Notes: generated by a model not told the origin, from the letters alone. A DNA stretch of 42,637 nucleotides from an uncultured Clostridium sp. (GCA_900553985.1 USFW01000012.1:1-42637), one strand, 5' to 3'; positions 8,884 to 18,460 are shown, numbered from the stretch's first letter. Program-made: numbers and translations.

Positions 8884-9597
8884 ATGAAATTCGATAAAGA
8901 GCATATGCCTAAACATATAGCGATAATAATGGATGGAAATAGAAGATGGGCAAGATCAAAAGGAAAGCCAGTTAGTTTTGGTCATAAAGAGGGAGCAAAA
9001 ACATTAGAAAATATAGTAAGATATGCAAATAAAATTGGATTAGAATATATAACTGTATATGCATTCTCAACAGAAAATTGGAAAAGAGCAGAAGAAGAGG
9101 TAAAAGCATTAATGATGCTTTTACAAAATTACTTAGATGAGTATTCAAAAAGAGCAGATACAGAAAATATAAGAGTAAAAATATTAGGAGATATTTCAGC
9201 ACTATCAGATGGAATGCAAAAAAGTATAAATAAATGTATGGAAAGAACGAAAGATAATACAGGAGTGACATTTAATATTGCATTAAATTATGGTGGAAGA
9301 GATGAAATATTAAAAGCAATTAAACAAATAGCTAAAGAAGTTAAAGAAGAAAAAATAGAAATAGAAGACATAACAGAAGAAAAGGTATCAGATAGCTTAT
9401 ATACAAAAGGTGATCCTGACCCAGATTTGTTAATTAGAACAAGTGGAGAACTAAGATTAAGCAATTTCTTACCATGGCAATTAGTATATTCTGAGTTTTT
9501 ATTTATTGATAAAAATTGGCCAGATTTCAATGAAGAAGATTTAGATAATGCAATTATAGAATATCAAAAAAGAACAAGAAAATTTGGAGCAAATTAA
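8884..9597 (+). CDS. uppS: Undecaprenyl (isoprenyl) diphosphate synthase
   Basis: A 237-residue cis-prenyltransferase making the C55 lipid carrier precursor for peptidoglycan and wall polymers. It has HIAIIMDGNRRWAR (catalytic Asp and first signature), GHKEGA, YAFSTENWKR, and the C-terminal DPDLLIRTSGELRLSNFLPWQ signature with the Arg and Ser diphosphate ligands. It is cytoplasmic and membrane-associated. It starts 18 nt after the prenyl synthase and is followed 19 nt later by cdsA, consistent with one operon. Confidence 0.97.
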   Translation: MKFDKEHMPKHIAIIMDGNRRWARSKGKPVSFGHKEGAKTLENIVRYANKIGLEYITVYAFSTENWKRAEEEVKALMMLLQNYLDEYSKRADTENIRVKILGDISALSDGMQKSINKCMERTKDNTGVTFNIALNYGGRDEILKAIKQIAKEVKEEKIEIEDITEEKVSDSLYTKGDPDPDLLIRTSGELRLSNFLPWQLVYSEFLFIDKNWPDFNEEDLDNAIIEYQKRTRKFGAN

Positions 9598-9616
9598 GGA
9601 AGAAAGAGGAATAAAG

Positions 9617-10420
9617 ATGGATATAAAAAGATTAACATCAGGACTATTAGGATTTCCATTAGTATTACTAATTTTAATAATAGGAAACAAGTTTGTTGTA
9701 GATATAGCCCTAGCAATTATTGCAATATTAGCAATGGATGAATATTTTAATGCAATTTCAAAAATAGCAAAACCTGTAAGATGGATAGGGTATTTAAGTT
9801 GCCTTAGTATAGCACTTATACATATAATGCCACCAGAAACAGCTAATTCAGCAGCAATACTTGCAATACCTACAATATTATTAATATTATTTGCACAAGT
9901 AATTGCAACAGAAATGAAAACAAGTTTTAAAGATATTGCATATACTTTTATAGGCATAATATATGTAGTTTTGTGTATAATGTTTATAGCTAAGATAAAT
10001 GGAATGCAAAATGGAAATGTTTTAATATGGTATGCAATAATAGCAGCTTGGGGAACAGATATATTTGCATATTTTGTAGGGAAGGCGATAGGAAAACATA
10101 AATTTAGCAAAATAAGTCCTAAAAAGTCAATAGAAGGCTGCATAGGAGGGACAATAGGTTCTATTTTGCTAATGTTATTATATACATATGTAGCAAATAA
10201 ATATTGGGGAATGAATTATTCATATTTATTTATTGTAGGAATAGGAATTATATTAAGTTTTATAGGTCAAATTGGAGATTTTGCAGCTTCAACAATAAAA
10301 AGATATGTTGATATAAAAGATTATAGTAATTTAATACCAGGACATGGTGGAATGTTAGATAGAATAGATAGTTTAATGTTTATAGCACCATTTGCATATA
10401 TATTATTAACATTTATCTAA
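9617..10420 (+). CDS. cdsA: Phosphatidate cytidylyltransferase
   Basis: A 267-residue polytopic membrane enzyme making CDP-diacylglycerol from CTP and phosphatidic acid. The C-terminal family signature is clear: STIKRYVDIKDYSNLIPGHGG followed by MLDRIDS. About seven hydrophobic segments precede it. ATG 9617 is chosen because AGAGG lies just upstream and an earlier start would overlap uppS. It sits between uppS and rseP as in many Bacillota, but dxr, often found between cdsA and rseP, is absent. Confidence 0.95.
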   Translation: MDIKRLTSGLLGFPLVLLILIIGNKFVVDIALAIIAILAMDEYFNAISKIAKPVRWIGYLSCLSIALIHIMPPETANSAAILAIPTILLILFAQVIATEMKTSFKDIAYTFIGIIYVVLCIMFIAKINGMQNGNVLIWYAIIAAWGTDIFAYFVGKAIGKHKFSKISPKKSIEGCIGGTIGSILLMLLYTYVANKYWGMNYSYLFIVGIGIILSFIGQIGDFAASTIKRYVDIKDYSNLIPGHGGMLDRIDSLMFIAPFAYILLTFI

Positions 10421-10459
10421 AAACTATTAGTTAGCCATAAGGCTTAGTAGGAGGCAAGA

Positions 10460-11712
10460 TTGATAACATTTATAATATCAGCAATAAAAATTATATTTTT
10501 ATTAGGATTTTTAATATTTATACATGAACTAGGACATTTTTTAGTTGCAAAACTTTGCAAGGTAAAAGTAAATGAATTTGCAATAGGATTTGGACCACAA
10601 ATATGGCAAAAGCAAGGAAAAGAAACTAAATATGCAATACGAGCATTACCACTTCGGTGGTTTTGTTAGTATGGAAGGAGAAGATGAAAGGTCTGAAGAT
10701 AAAAGAGCTTTTTCAAATGCTAGTATTCCAAAAAGAATAGCAATTTGTTTAGCAGGAGCAACTGTAAATATTATTTTTGGATTAGCTATATATTTTGTAG
10801 TTGTAGCAAATTCAGGTGTATATATATCAAATGAAGTAGATTCAATAATTGATGGATATGCAGCTGAACAAATGGGGGTACAAAGTGGAGATAAAATTGT
10901 AGAAATAAATGACTACAAAATAAAAAGTAAATATGACTTAGATAAAATAATGAATAAGTCAAATGGCGAAGAATTAAATATAAAAGTAGAAAGAAATAAT
11001 GGGATGCTTGATTTTAAAGTAAAGCCAACAGAAGTAAAAAATCGAGTAACTCGGAATGTATTTAGATGAAAAATGTCAAGTAATAGCAGTGGAAAAAGGA
11101 AGTAGTAGTGAAAGACAAGGAATAAAAGCAAATGATGTAATATTAAAAATAAATAATGAAGAAACAAATCAAGATTCAAATAAGGTCTTAGATATTTTGC
11201 AACAAAAAGGATTGGGAACAATGTTATTAACTGTAAAAAGAGGAAATGAGGAGATAAAAATAGAGTTAACTCCAGATTATATTTCTTCTTACTATATAGG
11301 AGTTAATATGAAAAAAGCACCAGATACATTTTGGAATAGGTGTATATATGGTGCAATGGAAACTAAAAAATTTGCTTTTTCAATATTAGATAATGTTAAA
11401 AAGCTATTTACAGGTGGAGTTGGAATAGACCAAATGATGGGACCTGTGGGAATATCAGAAGCAGTGGCTAAAACCAGTGGATGGCAAGATTTTATCTATA
11501 TGATGGCATTGATTTCATTGTCTTTGGGTGTTACTAATTTATTGCCTATACCAGCTTTGGATGGTGGTAAGATTTTGATTTTGTTAATAGAAGCAATAAG
11601 AAGAAAACCTATGAAACAGGAGACAGAAATAAATATTCAATTACTAGGATTTTCGATTTTAATAGCGTTATCAATTTATGTGACTTATAATGATATTTTA
11701 AGGATTTTTTAA
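10460..11712 (+). CDS. rseP: RseP/RasP site-2 intramembrane protease, needs two +1 steps
   Basis: The gene is spread over three frames: 10460-10654, 10656-11051 and 11053-11712. Joined by skipping one C at each of two in-frame CGG codons, it gives 416 residues, close to the usual RseP length (about 420). The zinc motif HELGH (residues 22-26) and IRALPLGGFV flank the first join. A PDZ region with ERQGIKANDVILKIN follows the second, and NLLPIPALDGGKIL, the second active-site motif, is in the last segment. All catalytic motifs are intact. Start TTG 10460 has AGGAGG 5 nt upstream. It cuts membrane-embedded substrates such as anti-sigma factors or signal peptides. Read as plain triplets it would stop at 69 residues. 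Confidence 0.9.
10655..10658 (+). other. CGG +1 recoding site 1 in rseP (CTT CGG T)
   Basis: The in-frame codon after CTT (Leu) is CGG. Skipping the C gives GGT GGT TTT GTT AGT ATG, restoring the conserved LPLGGFVSM of RseP. Triplet reading gives LPLRWFC and then a stop. The preceding Arg of IRALPL is CGA (10640-10642), so CGA is still Arg. Confidence 0.85.
11052..11055 (+). other. CGG +1 recoding site 2 in rseP (ACT CGG A)
   Basis: In the second-segment frame, CGG follows ACT. Skipping its C gives GGA ATG TAT TTA and joins directly to the remaining 219 residues. Triplet reading ends after five more codons. Confidence 0.85.
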
Positions 11713-11744
11713 TGATTCTATGATTTTATAACTAAATGAATAGA

Positions 11745-11790
11745 GACTCTGAAATACTGTTGAGTGATGGTATTTTGGAGTCATTTTATG
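11745..11790 (+). terminator. Terminator-like hairpin after rseP
   Basis: GACTCTGAAATAC (11745-11757) pairs with GTATTTTGGAGTC (11770-11782), with two wobble or mismatch positions, followed by ATTTTATG. Confidence 0.55.
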
Positions 11791-11857
11791 TTTGGGCATT
11801 TATGGTTTATTATGTTAAAATGGAAGATTGAAGGTGAGTTTTTTGCTGATTTTGGCC

Positions 11858-12070
11858 GTTAAACTTCTGAAGTAGTAAAATTTTTTCATATTAATGGCTC
11901 TTTTCATAATTTAAGAAATTCTATTGCAAAATTTTCGGTGCCCTTTCTGTGTTGGTCTCTTTTGCAAAATGAGACCACACGAACATTACCCCAAAATTTT
12001 GCAAAGATTTTCTAAAATTATTTCAGTCACACATTAATATGAAAAAATTTTACTACTTCAGAAGTTTAAC
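11858..12070. repeat. 213-bp nested palindromic element
   Basis: The outer arms (11858-11896 and 12032-12070) are a perfect 39-bp inverted repeat. Further in, TTGCAAAATTTT and AAAATTTTGCAA form a second, imperfectly joined stem. The centre has TGGTCTC / GAGACCA around TTTTGCAAAAT. No ORF fits inside and I see no clear target-site duplication. It could be a MITE-like element, a structured RNA or a cruciform. It fills most of the 500-bp gap between rseP and the next gene. Confidence 0.85.
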
Positions 12071-12144
12071 TACTCTACAATAAAAATGAAAAATGGCGAT
12101 ATAAATTGTTTCAAAAAATACTGGAATTTAAAAGAATTTTGTAA

Positions 12145-12173
12145 TTGACTAAAAGATTTCTAAATGCTATAAT
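12145..12173 (+). promoter_or_regulatory. Promoter of the Ig/cadherin-like gene
   Basis: TTGACT (12145-12150) and TATAAT (12168-12173) with a 17-nt spacer, 55 nt ahead of the ATG. Confidence 0.7.
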
Positions 12174-12227
12174 GAGTGTATCGAAAAAAAGAAAATAAAA
12201 TCGAATAATAAATAATTGGAGGTACTT

Positions 12228-13634
12228 ATGAGAAAAAATGTAAAAAGTAAATGTTTAATAGTTATATTAATGGTAATTGCCTTAGCTTTTGGAATACAAA
12301 ATAATATATATGCATCTATATCAATGTCATCATCTAGTGTAAGTGTAGAGGCTGGTAAAAGTACTACTGTTAATATGATAGCGAATAATACTACTGGAGA
12401 TGTTAATATTACTTCATCAAATCCAGAGGTAGCAACTGCAACTGGTGCTAATAGTATTTCAGATAATTCTATTCCAATAACAATAACAGGTAAAAGTGCA
12501 GGTAGTGCTACAATAACAATATCAGGGATGGCAAAAGATACAGATACCGGATCTAATAAAGCTAAATATTCTAGAACAATCAATGTAAAAGTAACAGGAA
12601 ATGCAACAACAGACACAAAAAGTGCAGACTTGAGTAATTTAGGAATAAAACCAAATGATTTTTCAGGATTTTCACCTAATAAAACTAGTTATGATGTAAC
12701 TGTGCCAGAAAATGTACAAACTATTGAAGTTTATGCAACAGCTAAAAATTCTAGTGCAAAAATTTCCGGAACTGGTACGCAAGAGTTAGCAATAGGAGAA
12801 AATAAAATAGAGGTGTTAGTTTCTGCTAATGATGGAACAACAAAGACATATACTATAAATATAAAAAGGGAAGGCGAAAACAAAGAAGAAGTTTCACAAA
12901 CGACAGAAAAAGTTGAAGAAGGTTTATCTGAATTAAAAGTAGAAAATTTAGAATTAACACCAAAGTTTGAAACAAATGTATATGAATATTCTACTAAATA
13001 TATTGGAGAAAAAACAACCTTAGATATACAAGCAATAGTAACAGAGCCAACTTATACAGCAGAAATAGTAGGAAATGAAAACTTAAAAGAAGGAGAAAAT
13101 GTAGTTACTATATTAGTGTCAGACAAAAATGGTAAAAATGTTGCTACATATCAAATAAATATAAATAAAAGTAAAATTGATGAAGAAGCAATAGCGAAAC
13201 AAGAAGAAGAAAGAAAACAACAAGAACAAAAGAAATTACTACTAATAGGTGGAATAGCAGGAGGAGTAATATTACTTATAATAATAATATTAATTATAAA
13301 ACATCAAAAAAGTAAATCATATGCAGAAGAATTTTCAGCAATTCCATTTTCAAAATTAAATGATAAAGAAGATGAAGAATATTTTGATAATAAAAATGAA
13401 AATATAAGTGATATGGATAGTGGATTTGAAAATAATTTTATAAAAAATGATGATAATAATGAAGAACAAGAGGAATTTAAGCAAGAAGATTCTGAAAACA
13501 TAGAAGAAGTGAAAACAACATCAAAAGAAGAATTAAAAAGAAAATTCTTGGAAGGTTACAATACAAGCTTTGATGATGACTATAAAGAAGAAAAAGTGAA
13601 AAAAAGTAAACATAAAGGAAAAAGATTTAAATAA
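12228..13634 (+). CDS. Surface protein with Ig-like and cadherin-like repeats and a C-terminal anchor
   Basis: 468 residues from ATG 12228 (GGAGG 5 nt upstream). A signal peptide (about 1-30) is followed by a Big_2-like Ig domain (SSSSVSVEAGKSTTVN and later TGKSAGSATITISG, about 30-125). Two cadherin-like beta-sandwich repeats follow: LSNLGIKPNDFSGFSPNKTSYDV, closing KTYTINIKR, and a second closing VATYQININ. A charged Gln/Glu stretch and a single transmembrane helix (about 343-360) lead to an acidic, Lys-ending cytoplasmic tail of about 110 residues. It probably lies outside the cell, anchored in the membrane. Partner and function are unknown. Confidence 0.8.
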   Translation: MRKNVKSKCLIVILMVIALAFGIQNNIYASISMSSSSVSVEAGKSTTVNMIANNTTGDVNITSSNPEVATATGANSISDNSIPITITGKSAGSATITISGMAKDTDTGSNKAKYSRTINVKVTGNATTDTKSADLSNLGIKPNDFSGFSPNKTSYDVTVPENVQTIEVYATAKNSSAKISGTGTQELAIGENKIEVLVSANDGTTKTYTINIKREGENKEEVSQTTEKVEEGLSELKVENLELTPKFETNVYEYSTKYIGEKTTLDIQAIVTEPTYTAEIVGNENLKEGENVVTILVSDKNGKNVATYQININKSKIDEEAIAKQEEERKQQEQKKLLLIGGIAGGVILLIIIILIIKHQKSKSYAEEFSAIPFSKLNDKEDEEYFDNKNENISDMDSGFENNFIKNDDNNEEQEEFKQEDSENIEEVKTTSKEELKRKFLEGYNTSFDDDYKEEKVKKSKHKGKRFK

Positions 13635-13641
13635 AATTAAA

Positions 13642-13671
13642 ATGGTACTCTATAATTTTAAGGAGTACCAT
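13642..13671 (+). terminator. Hairpin before tRNA-Thr
   Basis: Perfect 9-bp repeat ATGGTACTC / GAGTACCAT with a 12-nt loop. It is not followed by a T run, so it may be a weak terminator or a processing signal for the tRNA that begins 7 nt later. Confidence 0.45.
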
Positions 13672-13677
13672 ATATAT

Positions 13678-13753
13678 GCCAATATAGCTCAGTTGGTAGA
13701 GCAACGGATTCGTAACCCGTAGGTCAGCAGTTCAATTCTGCTTATTGGCTCCA
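13678..13753 (+). tRNA. tRNA-Thr(CGU)
   Basis: 76 nt including encoded CCA. The acceptor GCCAATA pairs perfectly with TATTGGC. The D arm is GCTC/GAGC and the T arm is AGCAG-TTCAATT-CTGCT. The anticodon loop TTCGTAA gives anticodon CGT, which reads ACG. The last anticodon-stem pair is A-C (positions 31-39), and the discriminator base is T rather than A. It closely resembles tRNA-Thr(CGU) of other bacteria. Confidence 0.93.
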
Positions 13754-13786
13754 ATAAGTAAAATCTTTTGCAAAGGAGAAAAGTTT

Positions 13787-14389
13787 ATGAAAATCTATTT
13801 AGCATCAAACAATAAAGGAAAAATTGAAGAAATAAAAAAATTCTTTTCAAATGCAGAAATCATAACACCAAATTCATTAAAAGAATTTCAAGAACCAGAA
13901 GAAAACGGAAAAACTTTTGAAGAAAATTCTATGATAAAAGCAAAAGCATTATATAATTTTATAAAAGACAATATAAAAAAAGGAGACATTATCATAGCAG
14001 ATGATTCTGGAATTATTATACCACTATTAGGTGAAGATAAATTAGGAGTTTATACCAAAAGACAAATGCTTAGTTGGACATCTGAAAATAATTGTGATGA
14101 GAAAGAATTTTGGAAACATATTGTAAACAAAGTAGGAGAAAAAGCAGAAGCAAAATTTTTAGCAGTAATTTCTGTAATTGATTGTGAAGGAAAAGAAATT
14201 TCATATACATATACTCTTGACGGAACTGTTGTATACCCAAGGGGAACAAATGGATTTGGATTTGATAGTATATTCGAATATGAAGGGAAAACTTTAGCAG
14301 AGAGAACAATAGAAGAAAAAGAAAAAATAAGTCCAAGAGGAAAGGCACTTGAAAAAGTAGCAAAAGATTTTTTAGAGTTTAATAAGTAA
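13787..14389 (+). CDS. RdgB/HAM1-type non-canonical purine NTP pyrophosphatase (divergent)
   Basis: 200 residues from ATG 13787 (AAGGAG upstream). An earlier in-frame start would overlap the tRNA. IYLASNNKGKIEEIK is the family's N-terminal substrate motif (usually ATxNxGKxxE). FEENSMIKAKAL and ADDSGI carry the metal-binding acidic residues, and PRGTNGFGFDSIF matches the GxGFGYDPIF loop. The family removes ITP/XTP/dITP from the nucleotide pool. The segment after ADDSG is diverged: YTKRQM replaces the usual YSARYA. Specificity may therefore differ. Confidence 0.82.
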   Translation: MKIYLASNNKGKIEEIKKFFSNAEIITPNSLKEFQEPEENGKTFEENSMIKAKALYNFIKDNIKKGDIIIADDSGIIIPLLGEDKLGVYTKRQMLSWTSENNCDEKEFWKHIVNKVGEKAEAKFLAVISVIDCEGKEISYTYTLDGTVVYPRGTNGFGFDSIFEYEGKTLAERTIEEKEKISPRGKALEKVAKDFLEFNK

Positions 14390-14474
14390 AATAAGTGATA
14401 TAAATGTAGTATATCTATTATAAAGAGAAGTATTTTAAATAACCTAAAAGAAAAATGGTATTAAAAAGTAGAAA

Positions 14475-14507
14475 AAATGAAAACTAAATTTAGTTTTCAT
14501 TTTTTTG
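14475..14507 (+). terminator. Terminator before ftsY
   Basis: Perfect 12-bp stem AAATGAAAACTA / TAGTTTTCATTT with a 4-nt loop, followed by a run of seven T. Confidence 0.85.
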
Positions 14508-14621
14508 GTAAGTGCATTATTATTGTATATATTAATAAAAATCCCCAAAAATATGGAAAAAATCAAAAATATGTGTTAAAATGTATAGTGTTAAATTTTA
14601 CATTGAAAGGAAAGAAAGAAA

Positions 14622-15527
14622 ATGGGATTTTTCGATAAATTAAAAAATGGCTTAAATAAAACAAAAAAATCATTTGACGAGAAAATAAATAATGTATTTA
14701 GCAATTTTAGAAAAGTAGATGAAAAATTTTTAGACGAATTAGAAGAAATACTAATAATGTCAGATATAGGAATGGATACATCAATAAAAATTATAGGAAA
14801 TTTAAGAGAAAGAATAAAAAAAGAAAAAATACAAGATGAAACAGAAGTAAAACAAGCTTTAAGAGAAGAAATGCAAAAAATATTAGATGTTACAGATATT
14901 AGTTTACATTTAAACACTAAACCATCAGTAATTCTAGTTATAGGAGTAAATGGAGTTGGAAAAACAACATCAATAGGAAAAATTGCAAGTAGATTATCAA
15001 GAGATGGTAAAAAAGTTGTAGTTGCAGCAGCAGATACATTTAGAGCAGCAGCAGTTGAACAACTAGAGATATGGGCAAAGAGGTCTGGTGCCGATATTGT
15101 AAAAAGAGATGAAGGAGTAGACCCAGCTTCAGTAGTTTATGATGCGTTAAAAATAACTAGAGAAAAAAATGCAGATGTATTAATTGTTGATACAGCAGGA
15201 AGATTGCATAATAAGAAATATCTAATGGATGAATTAAACAAAATTCAAAAAGTAATAAATAAAGAAATGCCAGAAGCTGATAAAGAAGTGCTATTAGTAA
15301 TAGATGGAACAACAGGACAAAATGCTATTTCACAAGTAAAAGCTTTTAAAGAAGAAGCAGATATAACAGGATTAGTTCTTACAAAGTTAGATGGAACAGC
15401 CAAAGGTGGAGTTGTTATAGGAATTGTGGAAGAAAATAAGATTCCTGTTAAATTCATAGGAGTTGGAGAACAGATTGACGATATGGAAATCTTTAATTCA
15501 GAAGAATTTGTAAAAGCAATTATATAG
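14622..15527 (+). CDS. ftsY: Signal recognition particle receptor FtsY
   Basis: A 301-residue SRP GTPase that docks ribosome-SRP complexes at the membrane. It has a short N domain, then NG-domain motifs: GVNGVGKTTS (P loop), DTFRAAAVEQL, DTAGRLHNK (G3), TKLDGTAKGG (G4), and FIGVGEQIDDMEIF near the C-terminus. The long acidic A domain of proteobacterial FtsY is lacking, as usual in Bacillota. It follows a strong terminator and is probably transcribed from its own promoter. The next gene starts 17 nt after it. Confidence 0.97.
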   Translation: MGFFDKLKNGLNKTKKSFDEKINNVFSNFRKVDEKFLDELEEILIMSDIGMDTSIKIIGNLRERIKKEKIQDETEVKQALREEMQKILDVTDISLHLNTKPSVILVIGVNGVGKTTSIGKIASRLSRDGKKVVVAAADTFRAAAVEQLEIWAKRSGADIVKRDEGVDPASVVYDALKITREKNADVLIVDTAGRLHNKKYLMDELNKIQKVINKEMPEADKEVLLVIDGTTGQNAISQVKAFKEEADITGLVLTKLDGTAKGGVVIGIVEENKIPVKFIGVGEQIDDMEIFNSEEFVKAII

Positions 15528-15544
15528 ATAAGGAGGAAGTTTTT

Positions 15545-18442
15545 GTGAGTCAAAAAGAAATAAATGAAAACATAGATAATACAAAAGTAAATAATCAAAA
15601 ACAAGAAAGTAAACAAAGTTCTACAACAACTAAAGAAAAAAGTAAGAAAAGTAAAATTAGAATGATAGCTGTAATAATATTCATTGTATTGTTTGCAATG
15701 GTAAGTTATATTCAAGTAAGAGGTAGTTATTTAGAGTATCAAGAATTAGGACAAAAATATGTAGAAGTTTTTAATACAAACCTAATATACAGATATAGCA
15801 TAATGGGAATTAACTTTATATTATTATTCTTTGCGATTTACTTTACAAATAGGGGAATTAAGAAGGGGTTAAAACCATTTTTCGAAAAAGAAAAAAAGCC
15901 AATGCCCAAAATACTTAATAAATCGTTAGCTCTAGTAATATCACTAATTGTAAGTGCAGTTATGTCTGGAGTTATGATGCAAAAAATAATGCTTGCATTA
16001 GCAAATACAAGTTTTGGATTAACAGACCCAATTTTCAATTTAGATATTGCATATTACATATTTCAAAAGCCAGTAATTGAAATGCTAGTATATTATTTCT
16101 TAGGTATTGTTGTAGGATTAACAGTATATATGGCAGTATATTATATAATTGTATTTAATAGATATTTTGATGGTGTAGACCCTAATATGCTAAAAGAAAG
16201 TTTATTCATGAAAAAACTTACAAAAAATGCTTTATTAATAATAATAGCAGTAGCAATAATTACAGTTTTAAATTCACAAAATTTAATGTTAGGAAAAATT
16301 TTAACAGTAGATGGAGAAATTGAAATAACTGGAGCAGGAATAACAGAATCAACTATAAAACTATGGGGATATGTAATTTTTGCATTTGTTATAATAATTT
16401 TTGCATATAGAGCTTTAAAATATTTCAAACAAAGAAATACAGCAAAAATATTAAAAAATTTAGCAGTTATACCAATATATTTAGTAGCACTTTTTGTAGT
16501 AATGGTTGGATTTGATTTAATATTTGTAAGAACAAATGAATTAGACAAAGAAAAGAAATATCTAGCTGAGAATATAGAAAATACAAAAAATGCATATAAC
16601 TTAAATATAGAAGAGGAAAATCTTGAATATTCAGGAACTATAACAGAAAAAGAAATAAATGAAAACCAATTTATATTAAATAATATACCAATAGTAAGTA
16701 AAGAAGCAGTGTTATCAACATTAAAAAATAACCAAACAAATACAGGATATTTTACATATAGATATGCAAACTTAGCAAAATATAAAGTTGGCGATAAAGA
16801 AGAATTAGTATATGTATCACCTAGAGAAATATCTAATACAGGAAGAACATATAGTAATAAAACATATGAATATACACATGGTATGGGAGAAATACTAACA
16901 TCTGCATCAGAAACAACAGAAAGTGGAAATGTAAAATACGTACAAAAAGATGTATCAGGTAAAGACGAAAAAGTAAATATTGAAGAACCTCGTACATATT
17001 TTAATACAGGAAATGAAGGAATAATAGCAACAAATACTAAAAACAAACAAGAATATGATTATACAGATGAATTTGGAAATGATAAAACATCTACATATAA
17101 TGGTCAAGCAGGGTTACAACTAAGTTTTTTAGATAGATTAGTATTAGGAATTTACAAAAACGATATAAATTTAGCTTTTTCTAGTGAGATAACTAATGAA
17201 AGTAAGATTTTAATAAATAGAAATATAATTCAAAGAGCTAAAAAAGCATTACCATATTTAATGTATGATGAAAATCCATATACAGTTATAAGTGATGATG
17301 GAAAAATATATTGGGTATTAGATGCATATACAATTTCAAGTAGTTATCCATATTCTCAATATACGGACTTACAACATGAAGGAAAAACTAGGGATATAAA
17401 TTATATAAGAAATTCAATAAAAGTAATAATAGATGCATATGATGGAACAATGAAATTTTATATAACAGACAGAACAGACCCAATAGCAATGGCATATAAT
17501 CATATATATAGTAGTTTATTTGAAGATTTAGATGAAGAAATACCAGAAGACATTGCAAAACATTTTGTATATCCAGAGCTATTATATAAAATACAATCAC
17601 AAATCTTAGAAGTTTATCATAATGTAAAACCAGAAGTATTATATAGAGGAGATGACTTATGGGATACTGCAAAATATAATACAGTAAATTCAACAAAATC
17701 AACAGGTACATATTTAGAACCATATTATACAATGGTTAAAATTGGCAATAAAAATGAATTAGGATTAATACAAATGTATACACCAAATGAAAAACAAAAT
17801 ATAATTTCATATTTAGTAGGAAGTACAGATAGTTCAAATAATAAATTGAAATTATATAAATTTTCAGCAGATAGTAATATTGTTGGTCCAATGCAACTAG
17901 ATAAACAAATAAAAGAAGATGAATCAATATCAGCAGAATTACAGTCTTTAGAAACAACGGGAACAAAGATTACAAAAAATATGATAATAGTACCAATAGA
18001 AAATACTTTATTATATGTAGAACCAATATATCAAACAATGCTAAATGAATCAGATACACCAGTATTGAAAAAAGTAATAGTTGCTTCTGGAAATAAAGTA
18101 GCAATAGGAAATTCATTACAAGAAGCATTGCAAAATTTATTATCAAAATATGCAGTTGATATAGAAGTAGAAAATACAGAAGATATTGAAGGATTAATTG
18201 ACTCTATAATAAAGGCAAATAAAAATTTAACTGAATCTAATAATAATAATGATTGGGAAATGATGGGGAAAGACATACAAAAATTACAATCTTTAATAGA
18301 ATCTTTAGATAAAATGAAAAGCAATCAAAAAAATCAAAACACAAATACATTAAATGAAAATACAATGAATGAAAATAATCAAAAAGAAAATAACACAAAA
18401 ATTAATATTAATAACACTAATAGTAGTAATGTATTAGAATAA
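15545..18442 (+). CDS. UPF0182 family large membrane protein
   Basis: 965 residues starting at GTG (AAGGAGG upstream). A cytoplasmic basic N-terminus (about 1-40) is followed by about seven transmembrane helices up to residue 330, then a large extracytoplasmic domain. Motifs include PRTYFNTGNEG, RLVLGIYKNDINLAFSSEI, YLMYDENPYTVISDDGKIYWVLDAYT and the later DPIAMAYNHIYSSLF, all typical of UPF0182. The tail is Asn-rich and low complexity (about 930-965). The molecular role of the family is not known. It probably shares a transcript with ftsY. Confidence 0.93.
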   Translation: MSQKEINENIDNTKVNNQKQESKQSSTTTKEKSKKSKIRMIAVIIFIVLFAMVSYIQVRGSYLEYQELGQKYVEVFNTNLIYRYSIMGINFILLFFAIYFTNRGIKKGLKPFFEKEKKPMPKILNKSLALVISLIVSAVMSGVMMQKIMLALANTSFGLTDPIFNLDIAYYIFQKPVIEMLVYYFLGIVVGLTVYMAVYYIIVFNRYFDGVDPNMLKESLFMKKLTKNALLIIIAVAIITVLNSQNLMLGKILTVDGEIEITGAGITESTIKLWGYVIFAFVIIIFAYRALKYFKQRNTAKILKNLAVIPIYLVALFVVMVGFDLIFVRTNELDKEKKYLAENIENTKNAYNLNIEEENLEYSGTITEKEINENQFILNNIPIVSKEAVLSTLKNNQTNTGYFTYRYANLAKYKVGDKEELVYVSPREISNTGRTYSNKTYEYTHGMGEILTSASETTESGNVKYVQKDVSGKDEKVNIEEPRTYFNTGNEGIIATNTKNKQEYDYTDEFGNDKTSTYNGQAGLQLSFLDRLVLGIYKNDINLAFSSEITNESKILINRNIIQRAKKALPYLMYDENPYTVISDDGKIYWVLDAYTISSSYPYSQYTDLQHEGKTRDINYIRNSIKVIIDAYDGTMKFYITDRTDPIAMAYNHIYSSLFEDLDEEIPEDIAKHFVYPELLYKIQSQILEVYHNVKPEVLYRGDDLWDTAKYNTVNSTKSTGTYLEPYYTMVKIGNKNELGLIQMYTPNEKQNIISYLVGSTDSSNNKLKLYKFSADSNIVGPMQLDKQIKEDESISAELQSLETTGTKITKNMIIVPIENTLLYVEPIYQTMLNESDTPVLKKVIVASGNKVAIGNSLQEALQNLLSKYAVDIEVENTEDIEGLIDSIIKANKNLTESNNNNDWEMMGKDIQKLQSLIESLDKMKSNQKNQNTNTLNENTMNENNQKENNTKININNTNSSNVLE

Positions 18443-18460
18443 AAATGAATAAAAAAAATT

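Noticed and set aside
11056..11712. A separate PDZ/peptidase gene starting at ATG 11056
   Set aside because: No ribosome binding site precedes it; it is the last segment of rseP joined through the CGG at 11052.
16141..17046. 301-codon open frame on the minus strand inside the UPF0182 gene
   Set aside because: It is a shadow of the plus-strand gene: hydrophobic, low-complexity translation, no ribosome binding site and no recognisable domain.
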